Numbered from the stretch's first letter, positions 1 to 8,049 are shown. The stretch is DNA of 64,000 nucleotides from Planomonospora parontospora (GCA_014647935.1 BMQD01000014.1:124001-188000), one strand, 5' to 3'. Translations and numbers: made by a program. The notes: a model not told the origin generated them from the letters alone.

Positions 1-1077
1 CTGCTGGCCGTACGGTACGACGACGTCGCCACGGTCCTGAGCGACCCGCGCTTCTCCCGGGAGCTCGACTATCCCGGGGCACCGCGCTTCCTCCCCGGGT
101 TCGACATCGCCGACGCGCCCGGCAGCATCATCTCCATGGATCCGCCGCGCCACACCCGGCTGCGGCGCCTGCTGTCGGGGACCTTCACCCCCCGGCAGAT
201 CGGGGCGTGGCGGCCCCGGGTGCGCGCGGTCGCGCACCGGCTGATCGACGGGATGCTGGAGCAGGACGGCCCGGTCGACTTCGTCTCCGGCTTCGCCTTC
301 CCGCTGCCGGTCCAGGTGATCTGCGACGTCATGGGCGTCGAGGACCTCGACGTCGAGCGGGTCCGGGAGTGGTCCGACGCCGCGCTCTCCACCTCGGCGC
401 TAACCCCCGACGAGCAGATCGCCGCGATGATCGAGTTCGGGGCCTACATCGCCGAGCTCATCGCCGCGCACCGCCTCGCCCCCGGTGACGGGCTGCTCAC
501 CGCGCTCATCGAGGCCCACGACGAAGGCGACAAGCTCGACGAGGAGGAGCTGATCCGCATCACGCTCGGGCTCTTCCTCGCCGGTCACGAGACGACGGCC
601 TCGGTGCTGTCCCGCGCCCTGCTCCGGCTGCTGGGCCCCGGCGGCGAGTACGCCCGCCTGGTGGACTCCCCCGAGCTGGTCGCGCCCGCCGTCGAGGAGC
701 TGCTCCGCATGGAGGAGCCCGGGGACGTCGGCCTGCTCCGCGTCGCCACCGAGGACGTCGAGCTCTCCTGCGGCCGCGTACGGCGGGGCGAGGCCGTCAT
801 GGCCCCGCCCTGCGCGGCCAACCACGACCCCGCGGTCTTCCCCGAGCCCGACCGCTTCGTCATCGGCCGCGACGGTCCGGGGCATCTGGCGTTCGGCCGC
901 GGCGCCCACTACTGCCTCGGCGCGAACCTGGCCCGCCTGGAGCTGATCGAGGCGCTCGCCGTGCTGACCGAGCGGCTCCCCGGCCTCGCCCTGGCCGAAC
1001 CGGCGGACGCCGTGCCGTGGACCACCGGGCACATCGTCCGGCGTCCGGAGCGGCTCCCGGTCATCGCGAAACGATGA
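1..1077 (+). CDS. Cytochrome P450, 3' part (5' end outside window)
   Basis: This is a bacterial class I cytochrome P450, a soluble haem-thiolate monooxygenase that needs ferredoxin and reductase partners. The reading frame is open from base 1, so the N-terminus is missing. In the visible 358 residues the I-helix oxygen-activation motif AGHETT lies near residue 194. The K-helix ExxR is EELLR. The haem loop FGRGAHYCLG places the ligand Cys at about residue 305. The order and spacing match CYP105/107-like actinobacterial enzymes, but the substrate cannot be told. No ferredoxin gene follows, and the next gene on this strand starts 375 bp downstream. Confidence 0.93.
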   Translation: MLAVRYDDVATVLSDPRFSRELDYPGAPRFLPGFDIADAPGSIISMDPPRHTRLRRLLSGTFTPRQIGAWRPRVRAVAHRLIDGMLEQDGPVDFVSGFAFPLPVQVICDVMGVEDLDVERVREWSDAALSTSALTPDEQIAAMIEFGAYIAELIAAHRLAPGDGLLTALIEAHDEGDKLDEEELIRITLGLFLAGHETTASVLSRALLRLLGPGGEYARLVDSPELVAPAVEELLRMEEPGDVGLLRVATEDVELSCGRVRRGEAVMAPPCAANHDPAVFPEPDRFVIGRDGPGHLAFGRGAHYCLGANLARLELIEALAVLTERLPGLALAEPADAVPWTTGHIVRRPERLPVIAKR

Positions 1078-1244
1078 GCACCTGACCGGCCGGGACCTCC
1101 GGCGGGAGTGAGACCACCGCCTCCGCCGAACCTGCCTTCGCCCGGCAGCTTCCTCAAGGTCCTCCGACGGATGGCGGGCGTGCGCGGTGACAGGACGAGA
1201 CCCCGCACACGGATGGCCTTAACAGTTTTTTGTATTGCTATACG

Positions 1245-1406
1245 CTTGAGTGTACAGGGAGGAGCGGGTACTGTGATCCCTGCAGCGGAGTTCTCTTCGG
1301 GGCGGCGAGCTCATTCGGCCGGGCCGACCAGGCTGACGCAGAAAAAGCCGTGCCCCGGGCAGCATGCGAAGCAGAGGCGGACCCGGGGCGTACGTCTTGA
1401 GTGTAC
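1245..1406 (+). repeat. 11-bp direct repeat CTTGAGTGTAC, two copies 151 bp apart
   Basis: CTTGAGTGTAC occurs at 1245-1255 and 1396-1406. Both copies are preceded by TACG, the second with one extra base. The first copy contains the -35 of the candidate promoter; the second lies 46 bp before the start codon. A duplicated operator or the scar of an insertion are both possible. Confidence 0.5.
1246..1274 (+). promoter_or_regulatory. Sigma-70-type promoter candidate for the Abi/HsdM/HsdS cassette
   Basis: TTGAGT (1246-1251) and TACTGT (1269-1274) are separated by 17 bp, the ideal spacing. An AT-rich tract with the small dyad GTATtgctATAC lies just upstream (1231-1242). A dyad CAGGGA...TCCCTG (1255-1283) overlaps the -10 region and could bind a repressor. 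The transcript would have a leader of about 170 nt. Confidence 0.45.
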
Positions 1407-1452
1407 CCACCGGCGCCATCCCCCCACAACGGATACTTCCAGGAGTGTCATC

Positions 1453-2106
1453 GTGAGTTCTGAGCTGCCCGAATGGTCAAGACGGGCCTTCTCCGAGCCC
1501 CGTCTGAAGCCTTATCTGGACGCCTGCCACGGAGACCGTGCGCGAGCCTGGCGCCTGTACCGCTGGAACATCGAGATATCACAGGCCTTCTACGGCTCTC
1601 TGCACTGCCTTGAGGTCGGTCTGCGGAACGCCGTACACGATAGGCTCCTGGAGAGGTACGGCCGCGCCGACTGGTGGGAGGCCGCGCCGCTGAAGAAACA
1701 CGACGCGGGCAAGGTCGCGAAAGCCCGAGACGACCTGCGACGCAAAGGGGTCGGTCACCCCACGGCCGACGACGTGGTCGCAGAGCTGTCCTTCGGCTTC
1801 TGGGTATCCCTGCTGAGCAGTTCCTACGACCGCCATCTGTGGGTTCCCTCGTTGCACCGGGCCTTTCCCCACTACGCGGGCCGCAGGTCCGCGCTGCGTG
1901 ACAACTTTCAGACCATGGTGCTGCTCCGCAACCGGATCATGCATCACGAACCCATCCACCATCGGCATCTGCCCGCCGACCATGCCAAGATCTACCGGCT
2001 CCTGGGTTACCTCGAGCCCGAGGTCGTCACATGGTTGCAGGGCTTCGACCGGGTACCGGAGATACTCGGTCGGAGACCGGGGGGCGAAGGCGGCGGCCAT
2101 GCCTGA
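1453..2106 (+). CDS. Abi_2-like protein with HEPN RNase motif (abortive infection)
   Basis: The 217-residue protein resembles the Abi_2/AbiD/AbiF family, alpha-helical HEPN proteins of phage defence. The key signature is LRNRIMHHEP at residues 158-167, in which R159 and H164 form the RxxxxH motif that is the RNase active site in HEPN proteins. The N-terminal RRAFSEPRLKPYL and FYGSLHCLEVGLRNAV segments are also typical. The start is GTG 1453 because AGGAG sits 7 nt upstream; the same frame is open further upstream but without a ribosome binding site. Third-position GC is lower than in the neighbours, which suggests transfer. The stop overlaps the next start by 8 bp, so expression is probably coupled to the methylase. 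RNase activity is inferred from the motif only. Confidence 0.82.
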   Translation: MSSELPEWSRRAFSEPRLKPYLDACHGDRARAWRLYRWNIEISQAFYGSLHCLEVGLRNAVHDRLLERYGRADWWEAAPLKKHDAGKVAKARDDLRRKGVGHPTADDVVAELSFGFWVSLLSSSYDRHLWVPSLHRAFPHYAGRRSALRDNFQTMVLLRNRIMHHEPIHHRHLPADHAKIYRLLGYLEPEVVTWLQGFDRVPEILGRRPGGEGGGHA

Positions 2107-3748
2107 CGGCCACCTGTCCCGGTCCGACATCGCACGGCTGGCCGAGGTGCGACGTCCCGCCGTGACCAACTGGGCACGCCGCCATCAGGACTTTCCCAAG
2201 GCGGTGAACCTCGGGGGAGAGGAGCTTTTCGAGATCCGTGCCATCACCGCGTGGCTGGACGAACGGACGATCCCGAGCAACGCGCGCGTGGCAGGAGAGC
2301 GGGCGGGTTCGACCTACGGTGAACGCTTCCGCAGGAACCTCGCGGCATCAGCCGGGGAAGGATCCCCCGGACCCTCACCTGGAACACCGGAGAGCGTTTC
2401 CTCCACCGGGTCGAACACGACGGACTCCTTGTGGGAGGACCTCCTGAGACTGCGCGGCCCGGTGGACGTGCTCCGCTACCGGAACCTCGTACTCGGCCTC
2501 GTCTACCTGCGGTCCCGGAACGCGGACGGATGGGCCGCCGCCCGTCGTGGCGCCATCAAGGGGATCGAGCAGGCCGTCCCGGCACTGGAGGACAGGTCCC
2601 CTGAGGTTCACATCGCGCTGCGAGACCTCCGGGCGAACGACCGGACCGCCCGGCAGCTCGCGGACATCGCCGCCATCGTCGACCGTTTCGCCGGCGAACT
2701 CGGTGAGGCCGAAGCCTTCCACGTGCTCCTCGGCCGTTTCGCCACGCTCGAAGGCCGCCGCGGTGGTGAGTTCCACACTCCCGAATCCGTGGTGCGCGCC
2801 CTGGTCCGCTTCTCCGCGCCGGACATCGCACGAGAGGTCTACGATCCCGCCTGCGGAACGGCCGAGCTCCTCACCGCAGCGGCGATCCACGCCCGGGGGA
2901 CGAACGACCGCACGTCCTTCCAGGTGCACGGCACCGCGTTGAACGCCGAGTCGCTCGCGCTGGCCCGCATGAACCTGCAGCTGCACAGCGCAGACGCAGA
3001 ACTGCGCATCCAGCCGGCTCATGCCCTGTGCGGCGCGACCCATCCACACGGCCCATTCACCTGGATCATCACCAATCCGCCCTTCAACATGGGCGGCTGG
3101 TGCCCCGACGGCCCTCAGGACCACGGGACCTGGCTCTACGGACCGCCGCCGGCGCACAGAGCCGACTTCGCCTGGCTGCAGCACGTGGCCGGGCTGCTCG
3201 CGTCCGGTGGACGGGCAGCCGTTCTCATGGCGCTCAACACCGCCTTCTCGCAGAACCCGAGAGAGAACGTGATCCGATCCCGCATGGTGGAGGACGGCTG
3301 CGTCGAAGGCGTGATCGTCCTGCCTCCCCGGCTCTTCCACTCAACGGACGTCGCCGTCGGCATCTGGCTGCTGGCCCCTCCAGGCACGCGTCGGAACGAA
3401 GCACTCCTCATCGATGCCTCCGGCATGGGGCGAACGGTCGGCCGCACCCGTCGGGAACTCACCGACGCGGACATCGAGGCGGTGGCCGGCACCGTCGACG
3501 GCTGGCGGCGGGGAGAAGGCACCGGCGATCGCCTCGGATCGGCCGCCGCAGTGCCACTGGAGACGATCCGTCGGCACGGATACAACCTGAATCCCCGGAA
3601 GTACACCGGGACTGCGACCGGCGCATCCGGTGGAGGACGAACGGTCGAGGCCCTCCGGTGGGAGCTGGAGCGCCTCGACAGGCTGGCGGCGGTGGTCGAC
3701 GTGCGGATCGAGCGCGAGATGAGGAACCTCGGATGCCCCGGTCGCTGA
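2099..3748 (+). CDS. N6-adenine DNA methylase, HsdM-like, with N-terminal HTH
   Basis: This 549-residue methyltransferase is related to HsdM of type I restriction systems. Residues 1-60 form a MerR/AlpA-like helix-turn-helix (LSRSDIARLAEVRRPAVTNW). SAM-binding motif I is DPACGTAELL at about 249-258, and the catalytic motif IV is NPPF at 326-329, diagnostic of N6-adenine methylases. ATG 2099 follows GAAGGCGG and overlaps the Abi stop by 8 bp. Its own stop is overlapped 16 bp by the specificity gene. No HsdR or type III res gene is present, so it is either an orphan methylase or the modification arm of a system whose effector is the HEPN protein. The N-terminal HTH is not part of classical HsdM. 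Confidence 0.9.
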   Translation: MPDGHLSRSDIARLAEVRRPAVTNWARRHQDFPKAVNLGGEELFEIRAITAWLDERTIPSNARVAGERAGSTYGERFRRNLAASAGEGSPGPSPGTPESVSSTGSNTTDSLWEDLLRLRGPVDVLRYRNLVLGLVYLRSRNADGWAAARRGAIKGIEQAVPALEDRSPEVHIALRDLRANDRTARQLADIAAIVDRFAGELGEAEAFHVLLGRFATLEGRRGGEFHTPESVVRALVRFSAPDIAREVYDPACGTAELLTAAAIHARGTNDRTSFQVHGTALNAESLALARMNLQLHSADAELRIQPAHALCGATHPHGPFTWIITNPPFNMGGWCPDGPQDHGTWLYGPPPAHRADFAWLQHVAGLLASGGRAAVLMALNTAFSQNPRENVIRSRMVEDGCVEGVIVLPPRLFHSTDVAVGIWLLAPPGTRRNEALLIDASGMGRTVGRTRRELTDADIEAVAGTVDGWRRGEGTGDRLGSAAAVPLETIRRHGYNLNPRKYTGTATGASGGGRTVEALRWELERLDRLAAVVDVRIEREMRNLGCPGR

Positions 3749-4377
3749 CGGGAAGGCTCCCTGAGATGTGGCGGGAGGTCCCGCTCGTCGACGTCTGTGA
3801 ACTGAGGGCGGGGGCGAGCACTCCGGCCGACTCGGGCGGTCCTGTCCGCGTGGTGAAGCCGAGGAACGTCACGGACGGCAGGCTGACGGGGACTCCCGAC
3901 GGCATCACCGAGGAGTCCGCCGGGAAGCTGGGCCGTTATCGGCTCGCGTCCGGGGACATCGTATGCGTGCGGACCGGCGGCGTCGGCAGACATGCCCTGG
4001 CGACCGCGGAGCACACGGGATGGATCTTCGGAACGGGCATCATCAGACTGCGCCCCGGTGAGGACGTCGACCCGCTCTACCTCAACCACTATCTGAGCCA
4101 TCCGTCCGTGCAGGACTGGTTCAGACGCAACGTCGCGGGAACCGCCGTCCCGAGCATCAGCACCGGAGCCCTCGGCACGCTTCCGGTCGCGCTTCCTCCC
4201 ATGCGCACGCAGAAGTCGATAGGCCGAGCACTCGGCGCCCTGAACGAGAAGATCGCGATTCACGAGCAGATCTGCCGAACCACCGCTGAGCTCCGCGACG
4301 CGCTTCTCTCCCGTCTGCTCTCCGGGGAGTCGGGCCCACCCGGCGAACATACGGGGGACGACGGTGCCTGCGCGTGA
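3733..4377 (+). CDS. HsdS-like specificity subunit with a single target-recognition domain
   Basis: The 214-residue protein matches one half of a type I specificity subunit. It has one target-recognition domain (about residues 10-160, with the typical GDIVCVRTGG and the AVPSISTGALGTLPVALPP end motif), followed by one conserved helical spacer (KSIGRALGALNEKIAIHEQICRTTAELRDALLSRLLSG as family pattern). Classical HsdS has two such units, so this form should dimerise and read a palindromic bipartite site. ATG 3733 overlaps the methylase stop by 16 bp; ATG 3766 with GGGAAGG upstream is an alternative. It should deliver sequence specificity to the methylase. Confidence 0.85.
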   Translation: MPRSLTGRLPEMWREVPLVDVCELRAGASTPADSGGPVRVVKPRNVTDGRLTGTPDGITEESAGKLGRYRLASGDIVCVRTGGVGRHALATAEHTGWIFGTGIIRLRPGEDVDPLYLNHYLSHPSVQDWFRRNVAGTAVPSISTGALGTLPVALPPMRTQKSIGRALGALNEKIAIHEQICRTTAELRDALLSRLLSGESGPPGEHTGDDGACA

Positions 4378-4386
4378 ACGGCCAGG

Positions 4387-5097
4387 TCAGTCCCTGCCCT
4401 GCCAGGTCGTCACGCAGGCCTCGTTGCCCTCCGCGTCCGCCAGCACCCAGAAGGACGGGGCGCGCCCGTCGGACAGGAGCACGCCGCCGGCGGCCAGGGC
4501 CGCCTCGATCCGGCGGGGCGCCTCGTCGTGCGGGACGGACACGTCCAGGTGGATGCGGTTGCGCTGCGGGCGGGCCTCGTCCATCTGCTGGAACCAGATC
4601 GCCGGGCCGTGGCGGAACGGGTCGACGAGCGGGTCCTCCGGGCCGTCCGCGCCGGCCTCGTCGACGTAGCCCATCACCGCCTTCCAGAAGGGGCGGATCC
4701 GGGCGATGTCCAGCGCGTCGATCGCGATCTCGACCAGCTGCACCGAGCGCGGCTCCGGATCGTCGACCCCCGGTGAGAGCCGCAGGCCGAGTTCCCGCAC
4801 GACCGCGGAGATCCGGCCGGCGAGCTCCACCTCCTCGGAGGTCACCGTCGCCGCGGCGAGCGACTGCAGCGTGAGCACCAGCCGGTCGCCGCGCACGTCC
4901 ATCCAGAGACCGCCGTCGGCCCCGTCGCCGGCCGCCTCCGCCACGCGCGCGGCGACGTCGGCCGCCCGGCGCAGCGAGGGCACCCGTACCGTCGTCTGCA
5001 GGGCGCCCAGCACGTACCGCCACCCCGCCTCGCCGACGGCCTCGGAGATCTCCCGCCTGCTCGGCCTCTCGGCCGTGTTCTCACCGTTCTCCGTCAT
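4387..5097 (-). CDS. Fused pterin carbinolamine dehydratase-like / VOC glyoxalase-like protein
   Basis: The 236-residue protein has two parts. Residues 10-105 resemble a pterin-4a-carbinolamine dehydratase fold (REISEAVGEAGWRYVLGALQ, then a WMDV core). Residues 115-236 form a VOC/Glyoxalase_6 domain (VEIAIDALDIARIRPFWKAV; RNRIHLDVSV; ADAEGNEACVTTW). This fusion is common in actinobacteria and has no firm substrate. The chosen ATG 5097 begins MTENGENT; the 48 residues open upstream come from a low-complexity tandem repeat and look non-coding. It converges with the HsdS gene, leaving 9 bp between stops. Confidence 0.8.
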   Translation of the reverse strand: MTENGENTAERPSRREISEAVGEAGWRYVLGALQTTVRVPSLRRAADVAARVAEAAGDGADGGLWMDVRGDRLVLTLQSLAAATVTSEEVELAGRISAVVRELGLRLSPGVDDPEPRSVQLVEIAIDALDIARIRPFWKAVMGYVDEAGADGPEDPLVDPFRHGPAIWFQQMDEARPQRNRIHLDVSVPHDEAPRRIEAALAAGGVLLSDGRAPSFWVLADAEGNEACVTTWQGRD

Positions 5098-5141
5098 CCC
5101 GGCATGATCGCAGAGACGGCCGCCGTCCGGGAGGCCGTGCA

Positions 5142-5261
5142 GGGGGCGACGGGGCGGTCGGTGCGCCGTCCGGGGGGCGACGGGGCGGTCGGTGCGCCGT
5201 CCGGGGGGCCGTGCGGAGGGCGGCGGGCCGCCGGTCCGCACGGGGCGATCGGTGCGCCGTC
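5142..5261. repeat. 31-bp tandem repeat, two full copies and a partial third
   Basis: A unit containing GGGGCGACGGGGCGGTCGG occurs at 5142-5171 and again 31 bp later, with a diverged partial copy at 5239-5261 (CACGGGGCGATCGGTGCGCC). It fills the gap between the AhpD-like stop and the VOC gene start. No gene is supported in it. Confidence 0.75.
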
Positions 5262-5718
5262 AGCCCTGCCGGTACGAGCCCGCGATCTGCCGGGTGGTCA
5301 CGCAGATGCGGTTCCACGCGTTGATCGTGGCGATCGCCACGACCAGCGCGGCGAGCGTCTTCTCGTCGTGGTGCCGGGCCGCCTCCTCCCAGACCGCGTC
5401 GGGTATGGCCTCGCCCCGGTCGGCCAGCCGGGTGGCCTCCTCGGCCAGCGCGAGCGCCGCCCGCTCGGCGTCGGTGAAGTACGGCGCCTCCCGCCAGGCC
5501 GCCACCGAGAAGAGCCTCTCGTCGCTCTCCCCGGCCTTCTTCGCCTCGTGGGCGTGCATGTCCACGCAGAACCCGCAGCCGTTGATCTGGCTGGCGCGCA
5601 GCTTCACCAGTTCCAGCGTGGCGTGCGGCAGCGTGCTGGTGCGCAGGAACCCCTCCAGGCCCAGCATCGCCTTGTACGCCTCCGGAGCCAGTTCTCCGAC
5701 GTTCATCCGTGCCTTCAT
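5260..5718 (-). CDS. AhpD-like / carboxymuconolactone decarboxylase family protein
   Basis: The 152-residue protein is a peroxidase-like member of the CMD/AhpD family. The redox motif is C48-G-F-C51 followed by H55 (GCGFCVDMH), the CxxCxxxH pattern of AhpD-type alkylhydroperoxidases. The ATG overlaps the stop of the sigma gene by 4 bp (ATGA), and GAGGAG lies upstream. ECF41 sigma factors are typically encoded beside a CMD, oxidoreductase or epimerase gene, so this is the expected partner and probable main target of the sigma factor. It likely acts in the cytosol against peroxides or quinone-like stress. Confidence 0.92.
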   Translation of the reverse strand: MKARMNVGELAPEAYKAMLGLEGFLRTSTLPHATLELVKLRASQINGCGFCVDMHAHEAKKAGESDERLFSVAAWREAPYFTDAERAALALAEEATRLADRGEAIPDAVWEEAARHHDEKTLAALVVAIATINAWNRICVTTRQIAGSYRQG

Positions 5719-6584
5719 CGGACTCTCCTCAGTTTCTCGGGATTCATCACGGTGTCGATCTCGGTGATCCGGCCGTCCGCCACGGTCAGCCCCATCACCC
5801 CGATGAGGTCCTTCCCCTGGAAGCGGAGCAGACCCGGCCGCCCGTTGACCGTGGACGGCCGCAGGCGGTGGCCCGCGCCGAAACGCTCGGCCACGCCGAG
5901 CACGAAGCGGGCCACCCGGTCCGCGCCGAGGATCGGCCGCCGGGCGGCTCTGACCACCCCGCCGCCGTCGCTGCGGAGCACCACGTCCGGGTCGAGCAGC
6001 GCCAGCAGGGCGCCGAGGTCCCGGCCCGCCGACGCCTCGGCGAAGGCCTCCACCACCCTGCGGTGCTCGGCGGTGTCCACGTCGAACCTGGGCGCTCGGG
6101 CCGAGACGTGCCGCCGCGCGCGGGCCGCCAGCTGGCGGCAGGCCGCGGGCGTGCGCCCGACCGCCTGGCCCACCTCGTCGAACGACAGCCCGAACACGTC
6201 GTGCAGCACGAACGCGGTGCGCTCGGCCGGGCTGAGCGACTCCAGCACGACCAGCATCGCCAGGCTCATCGACTCGTCCAGCGTCACCCGCTCGGCCGGG
6301 TCGGCCTCCTCCACCACGGGTTCGGGCAGCCACGGCCCCACGTACTCCTCCCGGCGCACGCGCGCCGAGCGGAGCACGTCCAGCGCCAGCCGGGAGACCG
6401 TCACCACCAGCCAGCCGGTGACGTCCCGGATCTCCGTCCGGTCGGCCCGGACCAGCCGCAGCCACGCGTCCTGCACCACGTCGTCGGCCTCGTCCACGGT
6501 GCCGAGCAGCCCGTAGGCCACCCCCACCAGCCGGGGCCGGATCGCGTGGAACTCCGCCGCGAGCCCGTCGAGATCGTTCTTCAC
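5715..6584 (-). CDS. sigJ: ECF41-type RNA polymerase sigma factor (SigJ-like)
   Basis: Sigma-70 regions 2 and 4 (GTVDEADDVVQDAWLRL; LSPAERTAFVLHDVFGLSFD) are followed by a SnoaL-like C-terminal domain of about 120 residues, the mark of group ECF41. The domain carries DGGG (family motif DGGGK) and ends near NPEKLRRV (family motif NPDKL); it replaces an anti-sigma factor. The frame is open to ATG 6620, but a consensus-like ECF41 promoter lies between 6619 and 6593. I therefore place the start at GTG 6584 (289 residues), leaderless, giving MKNDLDGLAAEFHAIRP. If 6620 is right the protein is 301 residues. The gene is coupled to the AhpD-like gene by ATGA. Confidence 0.9.
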   Translation of the reverse strand: MKNDLDGLAAEFHAIRPRLVGVAYGLLGTVDEADDVVQDAWLRLVRADRTEIRDVTGWLVVTVSRLALDVLRSARVRREEYVGPWLPEPVVEEADPAERVTLDESMSLAMLVVLESLSPAERTAFVLHDVFGLSFDEVGQAVGRTPAACRQLAARARRHVSARAPRFDVDTAEHRRVVEAFAEASAGRDLGALLALLDPDVVLRSDGGGVVRAARRPILGADRVARFVLGVAERFGAGHRLRPSTVNGRPGLLRFQGKDLIGVMGLTVADGRITEIDTVMNPEKLRRVR

Positions 6585-6592
6585 GTCATGAG

Positions 6593-6619
6593 GACGGGGC
6601 AGCCCCCGATCGTGTGACA
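6593..6619 (-). promoter_or_regulatory. ECF41-type promoter of the sigJ-ahpD operon
   Basis: Reading the minus strand, TGTCACA (6619-6613), a 16-bp spacer and CGTC (6596-6593) match the published ECF41 target motif exactly. The inferred start point 7-9 nt downstream coincides with an in-frame GTG (6584), so the mRNA would be leaderless. This indicates positive autoregulation of the sigma factor and its partner. Confidence 0.7.
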
Positions 6620-6736
6620 TCCGAAACCCGCCTCCCGATCCCGTACCGGATCCGATGCTCGCATCCGCGGCGCTCCCGGCGGTCCGAGGCGGGAGGGCGA
6701 CGGGTCCGGTACGGGACCGGGCTCGACCGGAGGCGG

Positions 6737-7966
6737 TCAGCTGCGGCCGGGAAGGGGCCTGGCGCGATCACCGCTCTTCCCGGCGCGCAGCGCCCAGGCC
6801 CGCAGGACGGCCTCCAGCTCGAACCGGCCGTCCGGGTCCTTGAGCTGGTCGGCGAAGAGTTCCACGGCCTGGCGCAGCCGGTATCGCACGGTCTGCGGAT
6901 GGATGTGCAGCCGTGCCGCGGCCTCGTTGGCGTTGTAACCGCTCTGCAGCCAGGCCAGCAGCGTCTCGGCGAGCCGGTCGCGCTGGCCGGGCTTGAGTCC
7001 GCGCAGCGGGGCGAGCCGCGTCCGCTCCATCAGCTGGATCAGCGTCTCGTCCCGGAAGATCATGATCGCCGACATGTGGTCGGACACCCTGATCACCGCG
7101 TCGGAGGCGAGCACGCCCCGGCGCGCCAGGTCCAGCGCCCGTACGGCCAGCCGCAGCGAGAGCGCGCCCTCCCCCGTCCTGACCGCGGGACCGGCGGCCA
7201 CGGTCCAGTCGGAGAGCAGGGGGCGCAGGAGAGCCTGCCGGCCCGGGCCGTCCGGGTCGGGCACCACCAGGCAGGGGTCGGAACGGTCGAGGTCGGCGAG
7301 CACGTCGGGCGGGAGGCCGGGCCTGGGCAGCTCGCCCGGCCTGCGCGGGGCCAGCGCCACGCAGGCCAGCGTGCGCGGCGGCGTCCAGCCGACCGACCGG
7401 GACAGGTCCTCCACCGCCCGCGCGTCGGGCGGCGGGTCGGCCACCAGCAGGTTGAGCAGCCTGCGGCGGCGCAGTTCGAGCTCGCCCGCCGCCCTCGCCT
7501 GCGCCTCCGCGTAGCCCTCGGCCGCCGCCGCGGCGATCTCGTCCAGGTAGACCAGGATCGCCTCCCCGATGTCGCACATGCGCTGCCGGGAGAGGTCCAG
7601 CCGCTCGGACTCGGTGGCCAGCCTCCGCCAGGCGACCCGGGCGCAGATGCGCAGCGCGGACTGCAGGGAGTCCAGCGGGCGGCCCTCGCTCGCCTCGCCT
7701 CCGCCGATCCCCCGGTAGACCTCCAGCAGCCGGGTCCGGCTCACCCTCCGGTCCCCGACCCGGTTCACGAACCCGGCGAGCGCCTCCTCCACGGCCCGCC
7801 GCACGATGCGCGCGTAGGCGCCGCTCGGCCGGGAGTACTCCGGCACGCTCGCCCGGATCTCCCCGATCATCTCGTCGGCCAGGTCGTCCAGGTAGGGCCG
7901 GAACACCTCGGCGAACTCGCGGGGGATGTCGGCCGGCGGGCGTTCGACGTCATGGACAGCGGACAC
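6737..7966 (-). CDS. PucR/CdaR-type transcriptional regulator
   Basis: The 409-residue protein has the PucR architecture. There is an N-terminal helical sensor region (about 1-165), a central GGDEF-like degenerate domain (about 170-330), and a C-terminal PucR HTH (LAETLLAWLQSGYNANEAAARLHIHPQTVRYRLRQ region, about 345-390). Such regulators usually activate adjacent catabolic genes in response to a ligand. GTG 7966 is preceded by GGGAGG. Four palindromes lie upstream in its own promoter region, so autoregulation is likely. The controlled function is not evident from the neighbours. Confidence 0.88.
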   Translation of the reverse strand: MSAVHDVERPPADIPREFAEVFRPYLDDLADEMIGEIRASVPEYSRPSGAYARIVRRAVEEALAGFVNRVGDRRVSRTRLLEVYRGIGGGEASEGRPLDSLQSALRICARVAWRRLATESERLDLSRQRMCDIGEAILVYLDEIAAAAAEGYAEAQARAAGELELRRRRLLNLLVADPPPDARAVEDLSRSVGWTPPRTLACVALAPRRPGELPRPGLPPDVLADLDRSDPCLVVPDPDGPGRQALLRPLLSDWTVAAGPAVRTGEGALSLRLAVRALDLARRGVLASDAVIRVSDHMSAIMIFRDETLIQLMERTRLAPLRGLKPGQRDRLAETLLAWLQSGYNANEAAARLHIHPQTVRYRLRQAVELFADQLKDPDGRFELEAVLRAWALRAGKSGDRARPLPGRS

Positions 7967-8049
7967 GGATGCCTCCCGGCTTCGGACGTTACCCCGGAGT
8001 CAGGAGGGCGTCTCCTGGCACCGGCGCACATTCCGCCCGGCGGCATCGC

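Larger units (their letters stand above)
1078..1452 (+). other. Gene-free leader of the Abi/methylase cassette
   Basis: These 375 bases have no convincing gene. One frame is open across most of the stretch (from 1108) and runs into the downstream gene, but its residues look non-coding. The stretch contains an unusually AT-rich patch (about 1219-1245), a promoter-like element and an 11-bp direct repeat (listed separately). The local drop in GC fits a promoter region of an acquired cassette. Confidence 0.6.

Noticed and set aside
1-1077. P450 as part of a biosynthetic gene cluster
   Set aside because: No polyketide, peptide or terpene synthase genes lie in the following 60 kb; the gene may belong to a cluster to the left, which cannot be seen.
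1108-1452. Extension of the Abi gene upstream to 1108 (332 residues)
   Set aside because: The extra 115 residues are Arg/Pro-rich and unlike the family, while GTG 1453 has AGGAG at the right distance.
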